This document shows, piece by piece, positions 1-13,210 of a stretch of DNA of 64,000 bases. Origin of the DNA: Eudromia elegans. Its lineage: Eukaryota; Chordata; Aves; Tinamiformes; Tinamidae. The stretch's first letter is position 1. Each line of letters begins with the position of its first letter. The position numbers and the translations under genes were made by a program. The notes beneath the pieces are model-generated. The model was not told the DNA's origin and searched no databases. It saw only the letters and a list, made by a program, of their open reading frames with translations. The stretch spans positions 6,891,452-6,955,451 of the forward strand of contig PTEX01000015.1 of NCBI GenBank assembly GCA_003342815.1, written 5' to 3'.

Positions 1-3000
1 CCTCAAATATAAACCTTTTACAGGATATTGTTGTATATGTATTGCAATTAAATAATATTTTAATCCAGATTTCCTATATGTGAGTTTTTAAAAACTCCTA
101 AATGTGAGTTTTTAAAAAATCCAGCATCTAACTTGCGTGTAAAAACTCTCACATTATTATTGTTCATAGAAGCAGATATATGCACATGCAGGACACTAAA
201 CTGATATAATTACCAGTTATATAAATTATATATAATTATATAAACGGATATAATTTCTGCCCAGAATCTAGACTAGGTAGGAACCCATGTTTGGTCCCAT
301 CAGAGCGCCACACTGAGATCTCCCTCCATGGAGAGCAGTCTGTGTTTTGAACCGAAAGTTGACTTGTAGCTAGGTCTCTTCCCAGCACAGAGATCCTAAG
401 GAGCCATCAGGCAAATCAGTTTAGAAATGGATTTTTTTTCTAACCACATATTTGGCTATATTTCAAGAAAATGCATAAATTAAGAAGTCAATTTATAATT
501 TCTGCCATAGGAGATTTTTAAGGCAATCTATAACCCATCCTGAATACAGTCATACTGATCACTGGTATTTTACAAAATTTCTAGGCATTAATTATTCAAA
601 AACATTACTGCATTAATGTAATTTAATATTTTGTGTGACATGGTATATTAACATAGTGATCTGGTGCTTAGAAAACACAAGAAAAGAGTTTATGACAGAG
701 TTCATGTCTGAATTGAAATTCAAAATATTTATTACTATCATATCAGAATGAGGATATTTAAAAAGACTATTTAGTGTTTCTCTGATAGATTTGAATGATG
801 GTACTGACCTTTCTCTCAATTTAATGCTGTCATGGTGGTTGGTGTTAGTGTGATATATTGAAGGATTTTTCCAATGATAAGTTTTAGGAATTAGAGAAAT
901 TCTTGTGCTGCACTTATTAGCTTGTAAAAAGTAACACCAATAAGAATAATGTCATTCATTAAGATGTTCTGTAGGAGAATGCACAGTGTAGACAGTATAA
1001 ATAGAATGTTGTGCCAGGCTGCGAGCCTCATACTTGAGTCTGAACTCCTAATTATCAAAGGTAATGATAGATCAAGCTGATTAAAAATAAGCCTCAAAGA
1101 CAGAGATAATATTGTGTTATATCTCTTGAACTGCAACAGTCAGAACTTTTCCGTAACTCTCTGTAAGATATAGGCCACATACCTCAAGAGTGTTTTTATT
1201 TTACCCTTTTAGTAACAATATTTTTCTATTTATACTATTTTAACAGCATTTTTGTCACGTATTTCTTTCAAACTGTTCTACATAATTAAATTCCATTTGA
1301 TCTTTGATACACTGATTTACATTTCTTCCTTTGTTTCTTTCAATAAATACGTCAGGTATAGGTAAGAAAAGAAAATGACAGAGAGGAGAGCATGTGAAGA
1401 TCAGTTACGTACTGAACACATTATTGTATTGTGGCCAGCAAATTGCAAGTTGGAGAAATAGCAGTCAAATCACCCTTTGACAGTGTTAAAACAAGTTTGA
1501 ATCCAACCCTTGGAAGACAAAACAGAGTGGTCCTAATATTGCTTTGCAAGGAGACCATGTGCCTTCAGGTGGATAGATGTCTTCACTGGGTGGATTTAGG
1601 AGTAATTCTTTGTCTCATGTTTAAAACCTGTGGGTGTTTTTTTTTTTTTAATTTTATTTTTCCTTTATTTAGTGTAGGATTTATAACACTACAAACAGAC
1701 CTAATGAAAGGTATAATTCTAAGTTGCTTCTCCTATATTCCTCCTCAGCTCTATAGTTTTACCTATAAGGATCAGAATCCTCACTCTGATACAACTCAGG
1801 AAGCTAGAAACTCATCAGGTTACACAGAAACCAAGAACAGTGAAGATAGTTATAGCATCTATATGTCTTTCCTTCATATTACTTAATTTGCCCAGTGGAA
1901 CTATATCCAAGCTACTTCAGTATGCAAGTGATATATATGTGGCCTAAGAAAGTTGTATTCTGCAGGGAATCATTAATTATGGAGTATGACTTCATCAATT
2001 TCTTTCCTGATGTGCAGTCAACCTGCTATTTATCATGCCCTTAATTTTATGACATGTTAGGCAGCTACAGAGTCCTTAAAAGGACTAATTATTGCTTCCT
2101 GATTTCATCGCTACACAAGAATTAGTTCTTCTTAACCTTTCTTTCATTATCAGTGCACTGATATTGTTCAGGTGTGGTACATAACAAGGATTTTTTTTTT
2201 CTTGACATAAAAGTTGAAGCTTTGTTCTGTGATGTATAACTACTGCCAAGTTCTTTAAGTAAAACATGATACTGAAGTCCCATGACAGAAAACCTTCCAA
2301 GAAGGCATGCAGATCACACCTGTTTCAATTCCACAGCCATAAAAATTTTATTTGTCACAAAGTAATTAATTATTTTGATCATCGAATCTACTCAGTTTAG
2401 TCAAGAAAGTAGAAAAAATTAAACAAGGACTTTGATAAGGTTGGGATGTGTCTAGGTGAAAGAGTAATTAGCTTGATGCATGTTTTAATCAAAACTGAAT
2501 GTATTATTTGGCCTTCACCAGATATTACTTCTGCCCAAACACAGAAGAAATATGCTTCTTCAACAAATTTAATTTTAAACTCATCGAAGAAATATAATTT
2601 TGGTGCTTGCTCTGATACTGATCAGCATGGCCATTAAATTTCTCATTGAGATAGACAGTTGTAAGTCTCCTGGGTTTAGAAATACAAGTCTCTGTGACTG
2701 ATCATAAAACTGTCAGCCCTTGGATACATGCGAAGCTGATAATGAGTGTCGCCGCAGCTCTTTAAGCACACCAACATTAGCCAAAAAGGTAAAGAATCAA
2801 AATAAACTGCATAAACATAATTTGATCCTTCCTTTTTTTGTAAAAAAGTGGCTACAGACCATATTCTTAAATTTTTTAAAATGTTAGGAATGAAATTGCT
2901 GCAGCTAATAGAAAGAATTCTCTGAAATCATTATACAGTGCTAAATTCTTAAGAGTGTACTAGGCTGTTCAACAAAACAACATGTAGGATATTATAAACA

Positions 3001-3834
3001 ACTGAAATCAAAATTTGAGTAAGACTAAGGTAGATTGATAAAAATGTTTGGCTGCATGCGTCTAAATTTTTAGTGGATTTTGAAACAGTACAAATGCAAT
3101 TTTTAAATTATACATAATATACATAATACTAAATATGATTGGTAATATTCTAAGTTAAGCACATTTTAAATTGAATAAACCTATAAAATATACATATACA
3201 TCGACATTTAATGGCTGATTTATCTCTCTATTTTTGCCGTTTCTATTTGTACTGCCTAGTACAAAATCCAGTGAATATATTAATCCCTGTATATCAGAAC
3301 TAAGCTGATTGCTAGGTAGGATTTAAAAAGATTTTCGTTTTATAGAAGATATGTGCTGACAGTATTTATCATCAGAAGCCATGTGTAAAGTGTTTGTCAT
3401 GGACTGTGTGCTTCCAAGTTTATACCATTTTTTCCATTTAAAACATAGTCACCTATCGTAAACACACCTGCTATATCAGATAAAATCTTCTGTCGAATTT
3501 CCAAGTGGAAATGCTCAGATAATCTTCCTGAAAACTTATTCTATCTATGGAATTAAAATTTAAAGTTCTGAGAAATGAAGGGGGTTTTTAAGGAAACTTT
3601 GAAAGTTTCCATAGGGAACTGTTTGGGAGATAAGAGTGTCTATTTCAGGAGAAAAAAAACATATTATCATTGTTTGAAAATGGTCAGATACGAATGGTCA
3701 GATAAGAATCAGATTCTAGGTCAGATACGAATTTAATCAAAGCTAGGGTGTACTGCAGCTGAGTTAAAGTATTTGTTATACTTTTGTCCTTAAGGTCATA
3801 ATTTATCTTTAAGGTCATAAAAAAAGCACTTCTT

Positions 3835-4268
3835 ATGATTAAGGGCCTGGAACATCTGTCCTATGAGCAAAGGCTGAGAGCGCTGAGCCTCTTCAGCCTG
3901 AAAAAGAGAAGGCTGAGAGGGGACCTGAACAGTGTGTATAAGTACCTCAAGGGAGGGAGTGAGGAGGATGGGGCTGGCCTCTTCCCAGTGGTGGCCAGAG
4001 ATAGGACTAGTGGAAATGGCCACAAATTGAGGCACCAAAATTTTCACAGGAACTTGCAAAAGAACTTCTTAACAGTGAGGGTGACAGAGCATTGGAACAG
4101 GCTACCCAGAGAGGTGGTGGAGTCTCCTTCTATGGAGATCTTCAAAACCCGCTTGGACACAATCCTGTGCCACATGCACTAGGAGACCCTGCGTGTGCAG
4201 GGGGGTTGGACTAGATGACCTCTGGAGGTCCCTTCCAACCTTAAGCATTCTGTGATTCCATGATTCTT
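3835..4268 (+). mobile_element. CR1 LINE, 3' end of ORF2 and 3' tail
   Basis: This is a 5'-truncated chicken-repeat-1 non-LTR retrotransposon. It encodes, without a break, the C-terminal end of CR1 ORF2: MIKGLEHLSYEQRLRALSLF near the start, then KKRRLRGDLNSVYKYLKGG, a NGHKLRH block, and LTVRVTEHWNRLPREVVESP, ending with a TAG stop at 4180-4182. After the stop come the conserved ggttggactagatgacctc and cccttccaacc blocks and a terminal attctgtgattccatgattct tail. The open frame over 115 codons suggests a fairly young copy, although it lacks the reverse-transcriptase core and cannot move on its own. It lies in sense orientation within the RALYL intron. Confidence 0.93.
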
Positions 4269-4475
4269 CGCTAGAATAGTGTGGAGAGATGCTTCACTAC
4301 AATGGTGGTTAAATACAGGAGCAGGCTGTCTAGAACAGTGTCCATCCTTGGAGATGTTTAAAACCTTACTGGACATAACCCTGGCAGCCTGCATTAAGTG
4401 ACCCTGTTTAAGCTGAAAGGGTGGATTTGATGATTGCAAGAGTTTCCTCTCAACTTCATGATTCTGTGATTTGAT
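4269..4475 (+). mobile_element. Older CR1 3' end immediately downstream
   Basis: A second, more diverged CR1 tail in the same orientation directly follows the first. Recognisable blocks are ggagcaggctgtctagaac, ccatccttggagatgttta, aaaccttactggacataacc, a diverged gtggatttgatgattgcaag, and a terminal attctgtgattt. No open frame survives. Two complete 3' ends in tandem mean two separate insertions, the younger one probably into or beside the older one. Confidence 0.7.
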
Positions 4476-6956
4476 ACTTTGAGAAACTCATTGTGCCATT
4501 GGTTAAGTAGTGAATGGCATGTGAAGGAAACAGAAATGGATCTGAAACAGAATGGATCTATCAATGACAGTATATTTCTCACACAATAAATGGGCTGGTA
4601 GATGGGGAGGTTCTTTACCAGTTCACAAGTGGGAGTCGACAGTGGGTCCTCAGTATCCCATAAGTCACATTCTTCATTTTCCCTTGGATCTATCTTTAGG
4701 CAATATTGTATTGATGGTATCAGTAGCCCCTTATAGCTTGCTTAGTTCTATTAGCAGATAATCAAATTATTTAGGGATAACAGTCATTATATTAACAACG
4801 CAAAACCAAGATGATAGATTAATTACTCAAAAGCCTTCTCCTGTGTGTACTATAAAATTGCTAATCTGAAATCAGAAAACAAATGTCTTTTAGTACAGCA
4901 GCATGTGTTGAGAGAAATACTATATTCTTTATTAATTCCCACATTAGAAATTTGAAATCAAAGGTAACTATTTTTGGCTAAGCAATTAACTGTGATATGA
5001 GGTTATATCAGGTTATTTGCATTAGAAGGGTAAATTGATGGTATGGCAAATTATTAGACAATCTCTTCAGTTATATTGAATTTTCAAAATTAGATTTTCC
5101 TGAAGACAGAATCTATCAAGAGAATATTTTCACATCATTTTAGGTTTCTCCCAGCTATTCAGTTGGCTTGTTTCTTCCTTTTCCTCAGCATTGTGATATT
5201 ACAACTCTGATAAATTCCCAGTATGTTCTTTAATATTTCTTTTGTTTAAAACTATATTACAGACAGCTCCTACCCATTGCCCAAAAGATAAATATTTTCC
5301 TTTATGACATTAATCTTTTCAAAAGCTAGTACTGAAGAAAACTACTGAACCAGTATACTGAAGCATGTGACTCTTATAGGTTTTGAAAATATTATATTTT
5401 TTAAAATATGTAAGCAAAATTGAAGCTTACATTATTCATATTGGATTTCTCTAAATATTTGCCTTTTGTAAACCAAAGAAATCCAATTAATATTAGAATC
5501 AACAAGAGCTTTGTGTAATACAGTGGTTAGAAGTCTAAGTTTTCTTTATAAACCACTTCTGCAATGTTATAATTAGTTTTGGATTAATTTCAATGCCTAC
5601 CAGTTTTCTCTTTTAAAGCAACAGTTTGGGTTCTTTAAATTTATTATTTATACTCTGTCATTTATTGTTCCTGCTAATGGGAAGGTCTTGAGCATTAAAG
5701 CAATAGTTATTACAGAAGATAATTCATTAATGAAAGGCTTTATGAGGAGAATCTTGACAGCTCAAGTCTGCTGCCTTATTTTGCCTTGCAAGCTAAAGTT
5801 TATAGGTAATAGGCATGCAACTTTCAATTTCCATAGCTTTAGGCAAGAATTCAGAACACAAAGAAAACAAGCAAACAAACAAACAGGTTATGATAAAACA
5901 AATGGGATAGATAAGGTATCTGTTTTTAACCTGTCTAACCAGCTTTTTTTTTTTTTTTAATGGAAAAAATGCAATCTCTTTTTGCTGGTCAGAATCACAT
6001 CTTATTTCCTTCCTTTATAAGACATTCACCAAGGACAAAACCTGAATTGTCATGTTCCATGCATTCTCCTTTCTTGTTTTATTTTTCTGCTTCAGATCTT
6101 TGTCTCACTTAGCTGCATTTTGTATTTTAGCATGAAAAAGAATTATCATCCAATAAGGATAGCTTGAAGATCATATCAGCTTTGCAATGTTGTTATATCT
6201 GACCCCAAGTAGCCCGAGTGCATCTTGGAACTCTCTATTTTCCATATAAGAGTTTATCTTTCATTAAATGACTCATTCAATTCTTCTTTTTCGTTAACTA
6301 TCACTCAAGACTGAATAAGTCAGGCTTATCTGACTGCTGGAAACATCCTTCAGGAATTGTCCTGCTCAAAAATCTCCTATTTTTGGTTATTTAGTTATAC
6401 CTATATCTTATATAAATCCTGAGAAAAGCTTGTGAGATTCCTGAGTGATAAATTGCATAAAGATGGTTCTTAGTTTATGGCCTGGGAAGAAGAAAGGAAC
6501 AAGTTTTGGTTCTGATGGATCCCAATAGTTTGTGGAGATTGAGTTTCTAAGAAGGTGCTGCCTCCCTGGGAAGAAACAATTTATCTCAGGTAGAGAGTCT
6601 CAAAAAAGGATGCTGCCTTTTGAGACAATAGCAGTTTACAGTGGTGTTCTCTCCACCAGCTTTTGTATTAAACAGTGTAGCAGTATGCTGTCATTGCTTA
6701 AGGCAATCAGCTAATCTCACAAGGTGCTCCTAGTAAGAAGCACTTTTCCCCCTAAGCCACTGTTTTCATTTTTGGTCCACCACATGAGTAACCTAAAACA
6801 CATTATAGCTCAAGCAAAGTCTCCACATTATTATAGGTTCAAGGGAAAATACATTCTCACATGTGTGCAGGTTGCTTCTGAGCAATGGGTGACCCAATAC
6901 TCCACAGACACCTATCTATAGGTGAAGGTGTCAGGCATATTTTCTGCCTGAGAATA

Positions 6957-6983
6957 CAGACAAACAAACAAACAAACAAAAAA
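6957..6983 (+). repeat. (CAAA)n microsatellite
   Basis: About five CAAA units after a cagacaaa start. Confidence 0.85.
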
Positions 6984-8145
6984 TGCTTGGTCTCTCTTTA
7001 GGGAAATACCTATATTTCCAGAGCTGGTACTCAGGCAATCTGGAATGTTTTTTAATACCTCTGGGGTAAGCATCTTCCCAGTCTGTTATGAGAGGAATAG
7101 CTATGAACACTCACTACAATCACTAGCATCATTTAAAGCTATAGGGACTTTGTGGAAGACACAGTTAATATCTGCAAGTTAACCTTTGTTAATATATTGT
7201 TTTGCTTAAGCAGTATATTCAGCTATGAAAAAGGGGTTAGAAATGCCTCTTTTTACTTGTACCTTTTTCTTCAGCCTCAAATAGTTGCTGTACTTTCCTA
7301 GATGTTATATGGGTTTCTGTAATGTAGTTGCAACCATTAAAAATATTATCAGTAGTATATTATCAGTAGTATATATGAGCTGGAAGAAAAACAGATATTA
7401 GTTATTTCCTTGATTCAGAACTATAACAGGACTGTTGCCACCTCACATGGATTCTGTTACACAGATGTCCTATCAAAGAAAGATACAGATGCTGCATATT
7501 CTTTCCACAATATATTTTTTTCCCCTTCACACTCCCATATGCACAAAATGTTATTTCAGATTTTATCTACTAACTAATATTATAGGTAAAGCGGAAAATA
7601 AGTACAGGATGAAAATTAGATACTACTCATGTTAAGATAGGAAAAATAATTACTGTCAGCAACAAGCTGTTAATGATTAGAATGGAAAGAGTAAGCAAGA
7701 GGATAAATCATGTTCTCTGCTTGGTTAAATTTGGTACCCCCATTCAGATTAATGTCAGCTGTTCAGGCCACTTATTTAATTGTATTTCTTTTCCATTTTA
7801 ATCTCCTGTTTACAGGCATTTCTGTTTATAGTCTTGTTTCTAAGGCATTTTCAAAAATGCAGGAAGTCTCATATATGCCATATCTTAGTCTTTAAAAGGA
7901 GATTTCACTGTCATGCTGTTTTGAGAAATTATATCTATCTGAAATATTGAGAGAACCTGAATAAAAAGATTATTCATTACTATATTACTATTAGTTGAAC
8001 TCCTAATTCAAGTTGCCCTTTTCTTCACAGACTATTTGCAAGCTTTACTTTTTTTTTTCTCTGAATTCCATTTTTGGTTCACTAATAAGCCAAAAGGAAT
8101 TCAAGGAAAGCATTAATCCATTTCCTTTCAGTGGAGTCAGAAATT

Positions 8146-8176
8146 AAAAAAAACAAAAAAAAACAAAAAAAAACAA
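8146..8176 (+). repeat. A-rich (A8-9C)n microsatellite
   Basis: Three runs of eight or nine A are each followed by C. Confidence 0.85.
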
Positions 8177-8805
8177 CCCTTTATTTTGGCTCTGTTTCCC
8201 TTACTGTGGGAGAACATAAATTGAAAAAACACAAAATACATTAGCACAGTGAAGTGGCTGGACATGGTTGAATGAATAAAGGCCAATGTCACCCGGGATA
8301 TGTGTCCCAGCGAGCTGAAAGAAAATGAATGTGGAACTGTTGGATGCTCCACAGGCATCCTCCTCACTCGCAGTACATGGAAATTGGGCTTAGACAGCTG
8401 GGCTTCAGCTGCCAGTCACAGCCTCCCTTGCCAGCTTTGCTTTCTGACAGAGCAGGGTTTGAATTACCCAGCAACATCACGATGCTCGCTGCAGACCTGC
8501 CCCTGAACAAGAGCCATCTCGAACTTTCCACAAATCTCTACGGATCACATCTGCGCTAATAGAAAGTGGCGGGCATGATAATCGATATCAAGTTATCGGC
8601 AATTACTTTCCAATTTCATATGAGGTCTTGAAGGAGAAAGTGAAGGAAGAGGGAAATTGTTTTATGATTGCTTTTTCATGGCGGGACAGTTCTTTTGGAA
8701 GTGATTAGTTTACAGATCAGGGTAGATGTATGTACTTTAAAAGAAAGAAAAAAAAAAAAAAAAGCCAGTTGGGCTAATAGTGTGGTACAGCCCAAAATTA
8801 CTTTT

Positions 8806-8855
8806 AGTTACAGCCTGGTAGTAAAAGGATAGTTACAGCCTAGTAGTAAAAGGAT
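8806..8855. repeat. 25-bp tandem duplication
   Basis: Two adjacent 25-nt copies starting agttacagcc and ending aaaaggat differ at one position (G/A). Confidence 0.9.
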
Positions 8856-10449
8856 AAATCAGATACTGCTTTAAAACAGCTTACAATTTCATGTCTTGAT
8901 TTTCCATTGTAACTTATGTACGGCCATTTCTTTAAACGGAAGCAGCTGCTTTCAATGACTTTACTATGCTTATGCATATGTTCCTAAACCAATGTTTCAG
9001 TTAGTATTCAAGCAACTTGCATCAGATGTCCCTGTTTTTCCAGACAGACAACACTTCCTTAGTGGACTATCTCCTGCAGTAACGTGGCATGATAACACTG
9101 GAAACAGCAGGCGCCACAATGGACTATGTCAGGATGAGCAGTGGCAGCTCCCCTTGACTGAGCTGCCCAAATTCCCACAGCTAATGTGTTTGCACGTTAA
9201 CATGGACGTTTGTAATGGAGCATGAAAGGAGGAGACCCTTAACTCTGTGCCTGCTGGATCCCCACTGTATTTGTTGCTGGTAAACTGTTTATTTTGATGT
9301 GGAACAACAAACGTGAAAGCTCATGGCCTAATGCAGCACTGCTTGTGACTGCCTTGGATATAGCTCTTTACAGGCCAGGCTTCCAAATGTTTTAATCCTA
9401 TGGATTGTCTTTTTAAGAGAGCTCTGCTTTTATATAGCTACCTAGGGGAAAAAAATAATCAAATTTTCAGAAGTGATTGGCTTATGGCAGGTGATGTTCT
9501 TGGGAGGCAAAGAAAACTAGGAGTGCTGACTTCTACAAGTGTTGTTAAAGAAAAAAAATGGGAGAAGCTTAAATTTTGAATGTAAATAAACACTGAGCTG
9601 TTCTCAAAATTCAGGTGGTTCTGTTCTGGAACAGGTGAAGGAGAGGGGGGAGTGTAAAAGTTTAATACTGTTGTATAAGCTGATGATACCTAAATTGATA
9701 ACTAGAAGAACTCTTTCCAAAATCCAGCTTTTGGCTGTGTAACCCAATGGCTGGTAGTGCTGTGTATTTGTGTTTTCTGGTTCCATGAGGAGTTTTAACT
9801 TTGCGAGATTCTAGTAGATTTTCTGATGCTGAGTTAAAATGGTAGTTATTGAAATTTTTTATCAGTTAGTTTAACGTAAATATGTCTAAAATTCAAAAAG
9901 AGAATTAAAGCTTTTATTGTCTTATACAAAAATATATTGTTATATGTTTAATTTGAATTAAATGTAAAAATGAAGCACTAAGGGATATTTTCTTGGACTT
10001 ATCACTGAAGTTGGTATTTGATATTTAACTAGATCCTTCTCACTGTTTAGATGTCATGGCTGGCTGCAAAAGTGAACATTTGAGGAAAAGAGTTATGATT
10101 CACTTCTCTCCAGATATCCTCCTATATTAAAATGAATGCTCACAGTTAGTTTTCAGTAGATCTAACACAAGAAAAAACTAACCTGGGAGGTCACTGAGCA
10201 CAGTGTCTCTCATACAATTCTCTATTTTGCATAAACTTTAGTTTGCAGAACTACAACATTCTGTTAAATACAAAACTGAAAATAATATTTAGTGTATATT
10301 GATACAGTAAATTATATTTACATTTTAATTTTGAGGTGCTTAAATGTTTTTAGTAGCTCTTTCAATTTAATTTCAATTTACAATTTTTCTCTTACTATAC
10401 ATAAACAAGAATGATTTGATAACAGATGGCATAGAAATATTTTTCTAAG

Positions 10450-10750
10450 CACAGAATCACAGAATGGCTCAGGTTGGAAGGGACCTCTAAAGATCATTTA
10501 GTCCAACCTCCCTACAGGGACAGCAGGGACACCTACAGCATGGCGCACAGGGCCGAGAAGAGTTTGGCCCCATCCTCTTAGCATCCTGCTCTCAGATATT
10601 TGTACATGTTGATAAGATCCCCTCTCAATCTTCTCTTCTCTAGAGTAAACAGGCCAAATTTGCTTAGTCCTTCCTCATAAGAGAGATGCTCCAGTTCCTT
10701 AATCATGTTTGTCGCTTTACACTGGACCCTTTCTAGAAGTTCCATAGTAT
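10450..10750 (-). mobile_element. CR1 LINE 3' fragment, internally deleted, antisense
   Basis: The plus strand reads cacagaatcacagaatggct followed by aggttggaagggacctctaa, the reverse complement of the CR1 3' end. Further along, the minus strand encodes MELLERVQCKATNMIKELEH then LSYEEGLSKFGLFTLEKRRL and RGDLINMYKYL, the CR1 ORF2 C-terminal region. The segment that normally lies between YKYLKGG and the 3' end (the NGHKL...VTEHW...PREVVESP region) is missing, with the join near 10557, so this copy carries an internal deletion of roughly 250 nt compared with the copy at 3835. It is antisense to RALYL. Confidence 0.9.
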
Positions 10751-13153
10751 GGTGGCTTTTCCAGTGCTTTTTTGTTTCTTGGATGCTGCTCACTTTTGTA
10801 GACTTTTTTTTTCACCCAAAAAGAATTAAACAAGATTATATTCAGCTAGAGATTCAATAACTAGAACCTTCCTCAGATTAGAAAAACTTGAAATCTGGTT
10901 ATCTGTATATGAGGGAGGTTTTACATATGCAAATACTCCCACATTGTTTCTGTTGATAATATATGAAAAAATATGTTCAGATATTTGCAAATGCAAAATT
11001 GTGTGCATGCACCAGAAAACTCCACCATACTCCACTGTGAAAATCAAAACCTCGGTTTTGTCCTTAGAGTCCTAGCGGATGTCTGCAGCATGCTAGATAA
11101 TTTCTGCATCCACACTGCTGTAATACGCTGTCACACATGCCAGAAATTTTTTCACAGGCAGCCCCCAGACTGGTATGTGAGCTGCCTATGAAGCAGCCAG
11201 AAAGGCAGGAGTAAAGCAGGACATACCCTGCTATGAACACGATGAAACCTGAAGGGAATATTTACATTCTTAATGGGCCAGTCTTAAATCTGGCTGAATC
11301 TCTGTATCTCTCTCTGTCAGCTGGAGTCTATGTCAATGACAGCACTGATCCCTGTGGGGCTTCCCCCCTGCTTTTTGCTGTACTGTAGCAGGGCAGCAGT
11401 TTCAGCTGTGGCTAGAGTCCTAGGAGAAAAAAAATGCACTGAATGATTCCTCACGACAGTCCTCATCAGCTTGTGTCACCAGGGGAGTGTATTTTGAAGA
11501 ACCTGCTGAACTCATAAGCAAATCACTGGTATTTGCTAAAGAATCCATCTCCTTTGGGGATGGATCTATATAATCAACGGTTATATCATCCTCTTAAAAG
11601 CCATAACGCATATTAGAGTAAGAAAGCAAGAGCTTTAATTTTGGAAGTACAATCAGTACATGTAGGCAGACTAATTCTTCTCTGTGGAAATTTGTGGGCA
11701 TGTTTGTTTTAAACGCCTTGGAGGGATAGTTAAATAGATGTTCAGTGTCTGAGCAGGGCTTGGTGATCTGTGATCCCTCAAGTGCAGTAGGTTTTCACTT
11801 ATAGAGGTGCCAATTTAGCTAATTTGAGTGTAAGTAAAACCAAGATGATTATTTGCCACAGACAGAACAACAGGTAGGGCATACTCAATTTCCAGGCAAA
11901 GCTAAATGAATAACTGCAGCAACAATAAATACGAAGCTACTCCAGATCGTGACTCATTCCTCCCACTTCAGAACTTGGTAATATCTTGAAGTGAGCGTTG
12001 TGCTTCTGATGCTTTACTGATGCTTGCTCTTGGCAGGCATCCACTTTTACGAACTGAAATTGAGGGAGGATTTCTGCAGTGTAGTTTGTGATTTCTTTGC
12101 ATTACTAATCTCAGGCTTTGGAACGCTTTTAAGTGTGAAATGAAGGCTTCCAGTGAGCAACCCAAGTAGAGGAAACATGCACAGAGGGGTTAATTGCTAT
12201 TGCTGATCTTGCAGCCACTGTGATAATTGCTCAGTACTCAGTGGATGGAATAAAGATGAAGAAATGAATGCATTTGTTACTTTGTTTCACAATGTTCTTT
12301 TTTGTATGTGTGTGTGTGGTTCACTGTACAGAAGGAAAATGAGCTCGGGAAGAGGGGCAGTTACAGCTAACAGAGCAAGTGTGGTCCTGTGTGTGGGATA
12401 CAGAATGGCCAGTATAGACAATACAGTCCCATACACTCAAGCAAATCTATTCTCTGTATCGAGATATATATATAGTTTCCCGTAGATATATTAACATTAC
12501 AGAACCAACTAGAACTTCCTATTTTCTCTTTTGTAACTTCATTACATATAGAGATATTTTTGTATTTTTTTGTTTTTATTTTCCATAAAACAAGGTAATG
12601 CAGGTTAACAAGCATCTCTGAAGTCCTGAACAAGCAAAGAACAAATTTTTAAAAAACACACTGTTTTCACCTTTTACTGGAGTTCCCTCTATTTACATTT
12701 AAGCTGGATTTTCATTTAAGATTTTTATTTACATTCATTAGAAAAACAAAAGACTCCTGATTATTGTACTATACAGAGGATTGAATTGTGTATTAAATCT
12801 GATTTTACTGCAGATGTAAATAGAAGCTCACACACCGAGGGCTTTTAAAATCTCACCCAAACAAACCCAAATATCCAAAGCAGGGAGTGGCCTATGGTCT
12901 AGCTGACAAGATGATAGACAAAATTCAAATTAGTTTCAAAATAATTAATTTATTGCTTAAAATGATTTTTAGTAACTTACAATCATTTTGTTAGTGATTC
13001 AAGATGTACAAAAGTTAATTTCTTTCTTGATACGAATTACATCCATACCAACCATACAGCAGGAAACTTTGCAAAAGGTTGTAAATTGTATCCACATGCA
13101 AGACCAAACCTAATTCTACAGAAGTTAAAAGTCCAATAAATTGCTTTGAGAGG

Positions 13154-13210
13154 AATCATAGAATCATAGAATGGCTAGGGTTGGAAGGGACCTGTAGAGG
13201 TCATCTAGTC
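13154..13210 (-). mobile_element. CR1 3' end, severely 5'-truncated, antisense
   Basis: A 57-nt remnant reads aatcatagaatcatagaatg then gctagggttggaagggacct and gtagaggtcatctagt on the plus strand. This is the reverse complement of the CR1 3' terminus with its repeated ATTCTATGATTCTATGATT tail. Only the last part of the 3' untranslated region is present. Confidence 0.88.

Noticed and set aside
1431..1886. 151-codon open frame on the plus strand
   Set aside because: It crosses a T homopolymer, has no recognisable domain and lies deep in an AT-rich intron; its length is compatible with chance.
3796..4059. Minus-strand open frame overlapping CR1
   Set aside because: It is the antisense shadow of the CR1 ORF2 C-terminus.
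8300..8559. Two overlapping plus-strand open frames of 68 and 76 codons
   Set aside because: They overlap in different frames with no domain; the region is better explained as noncoding with raised GC.
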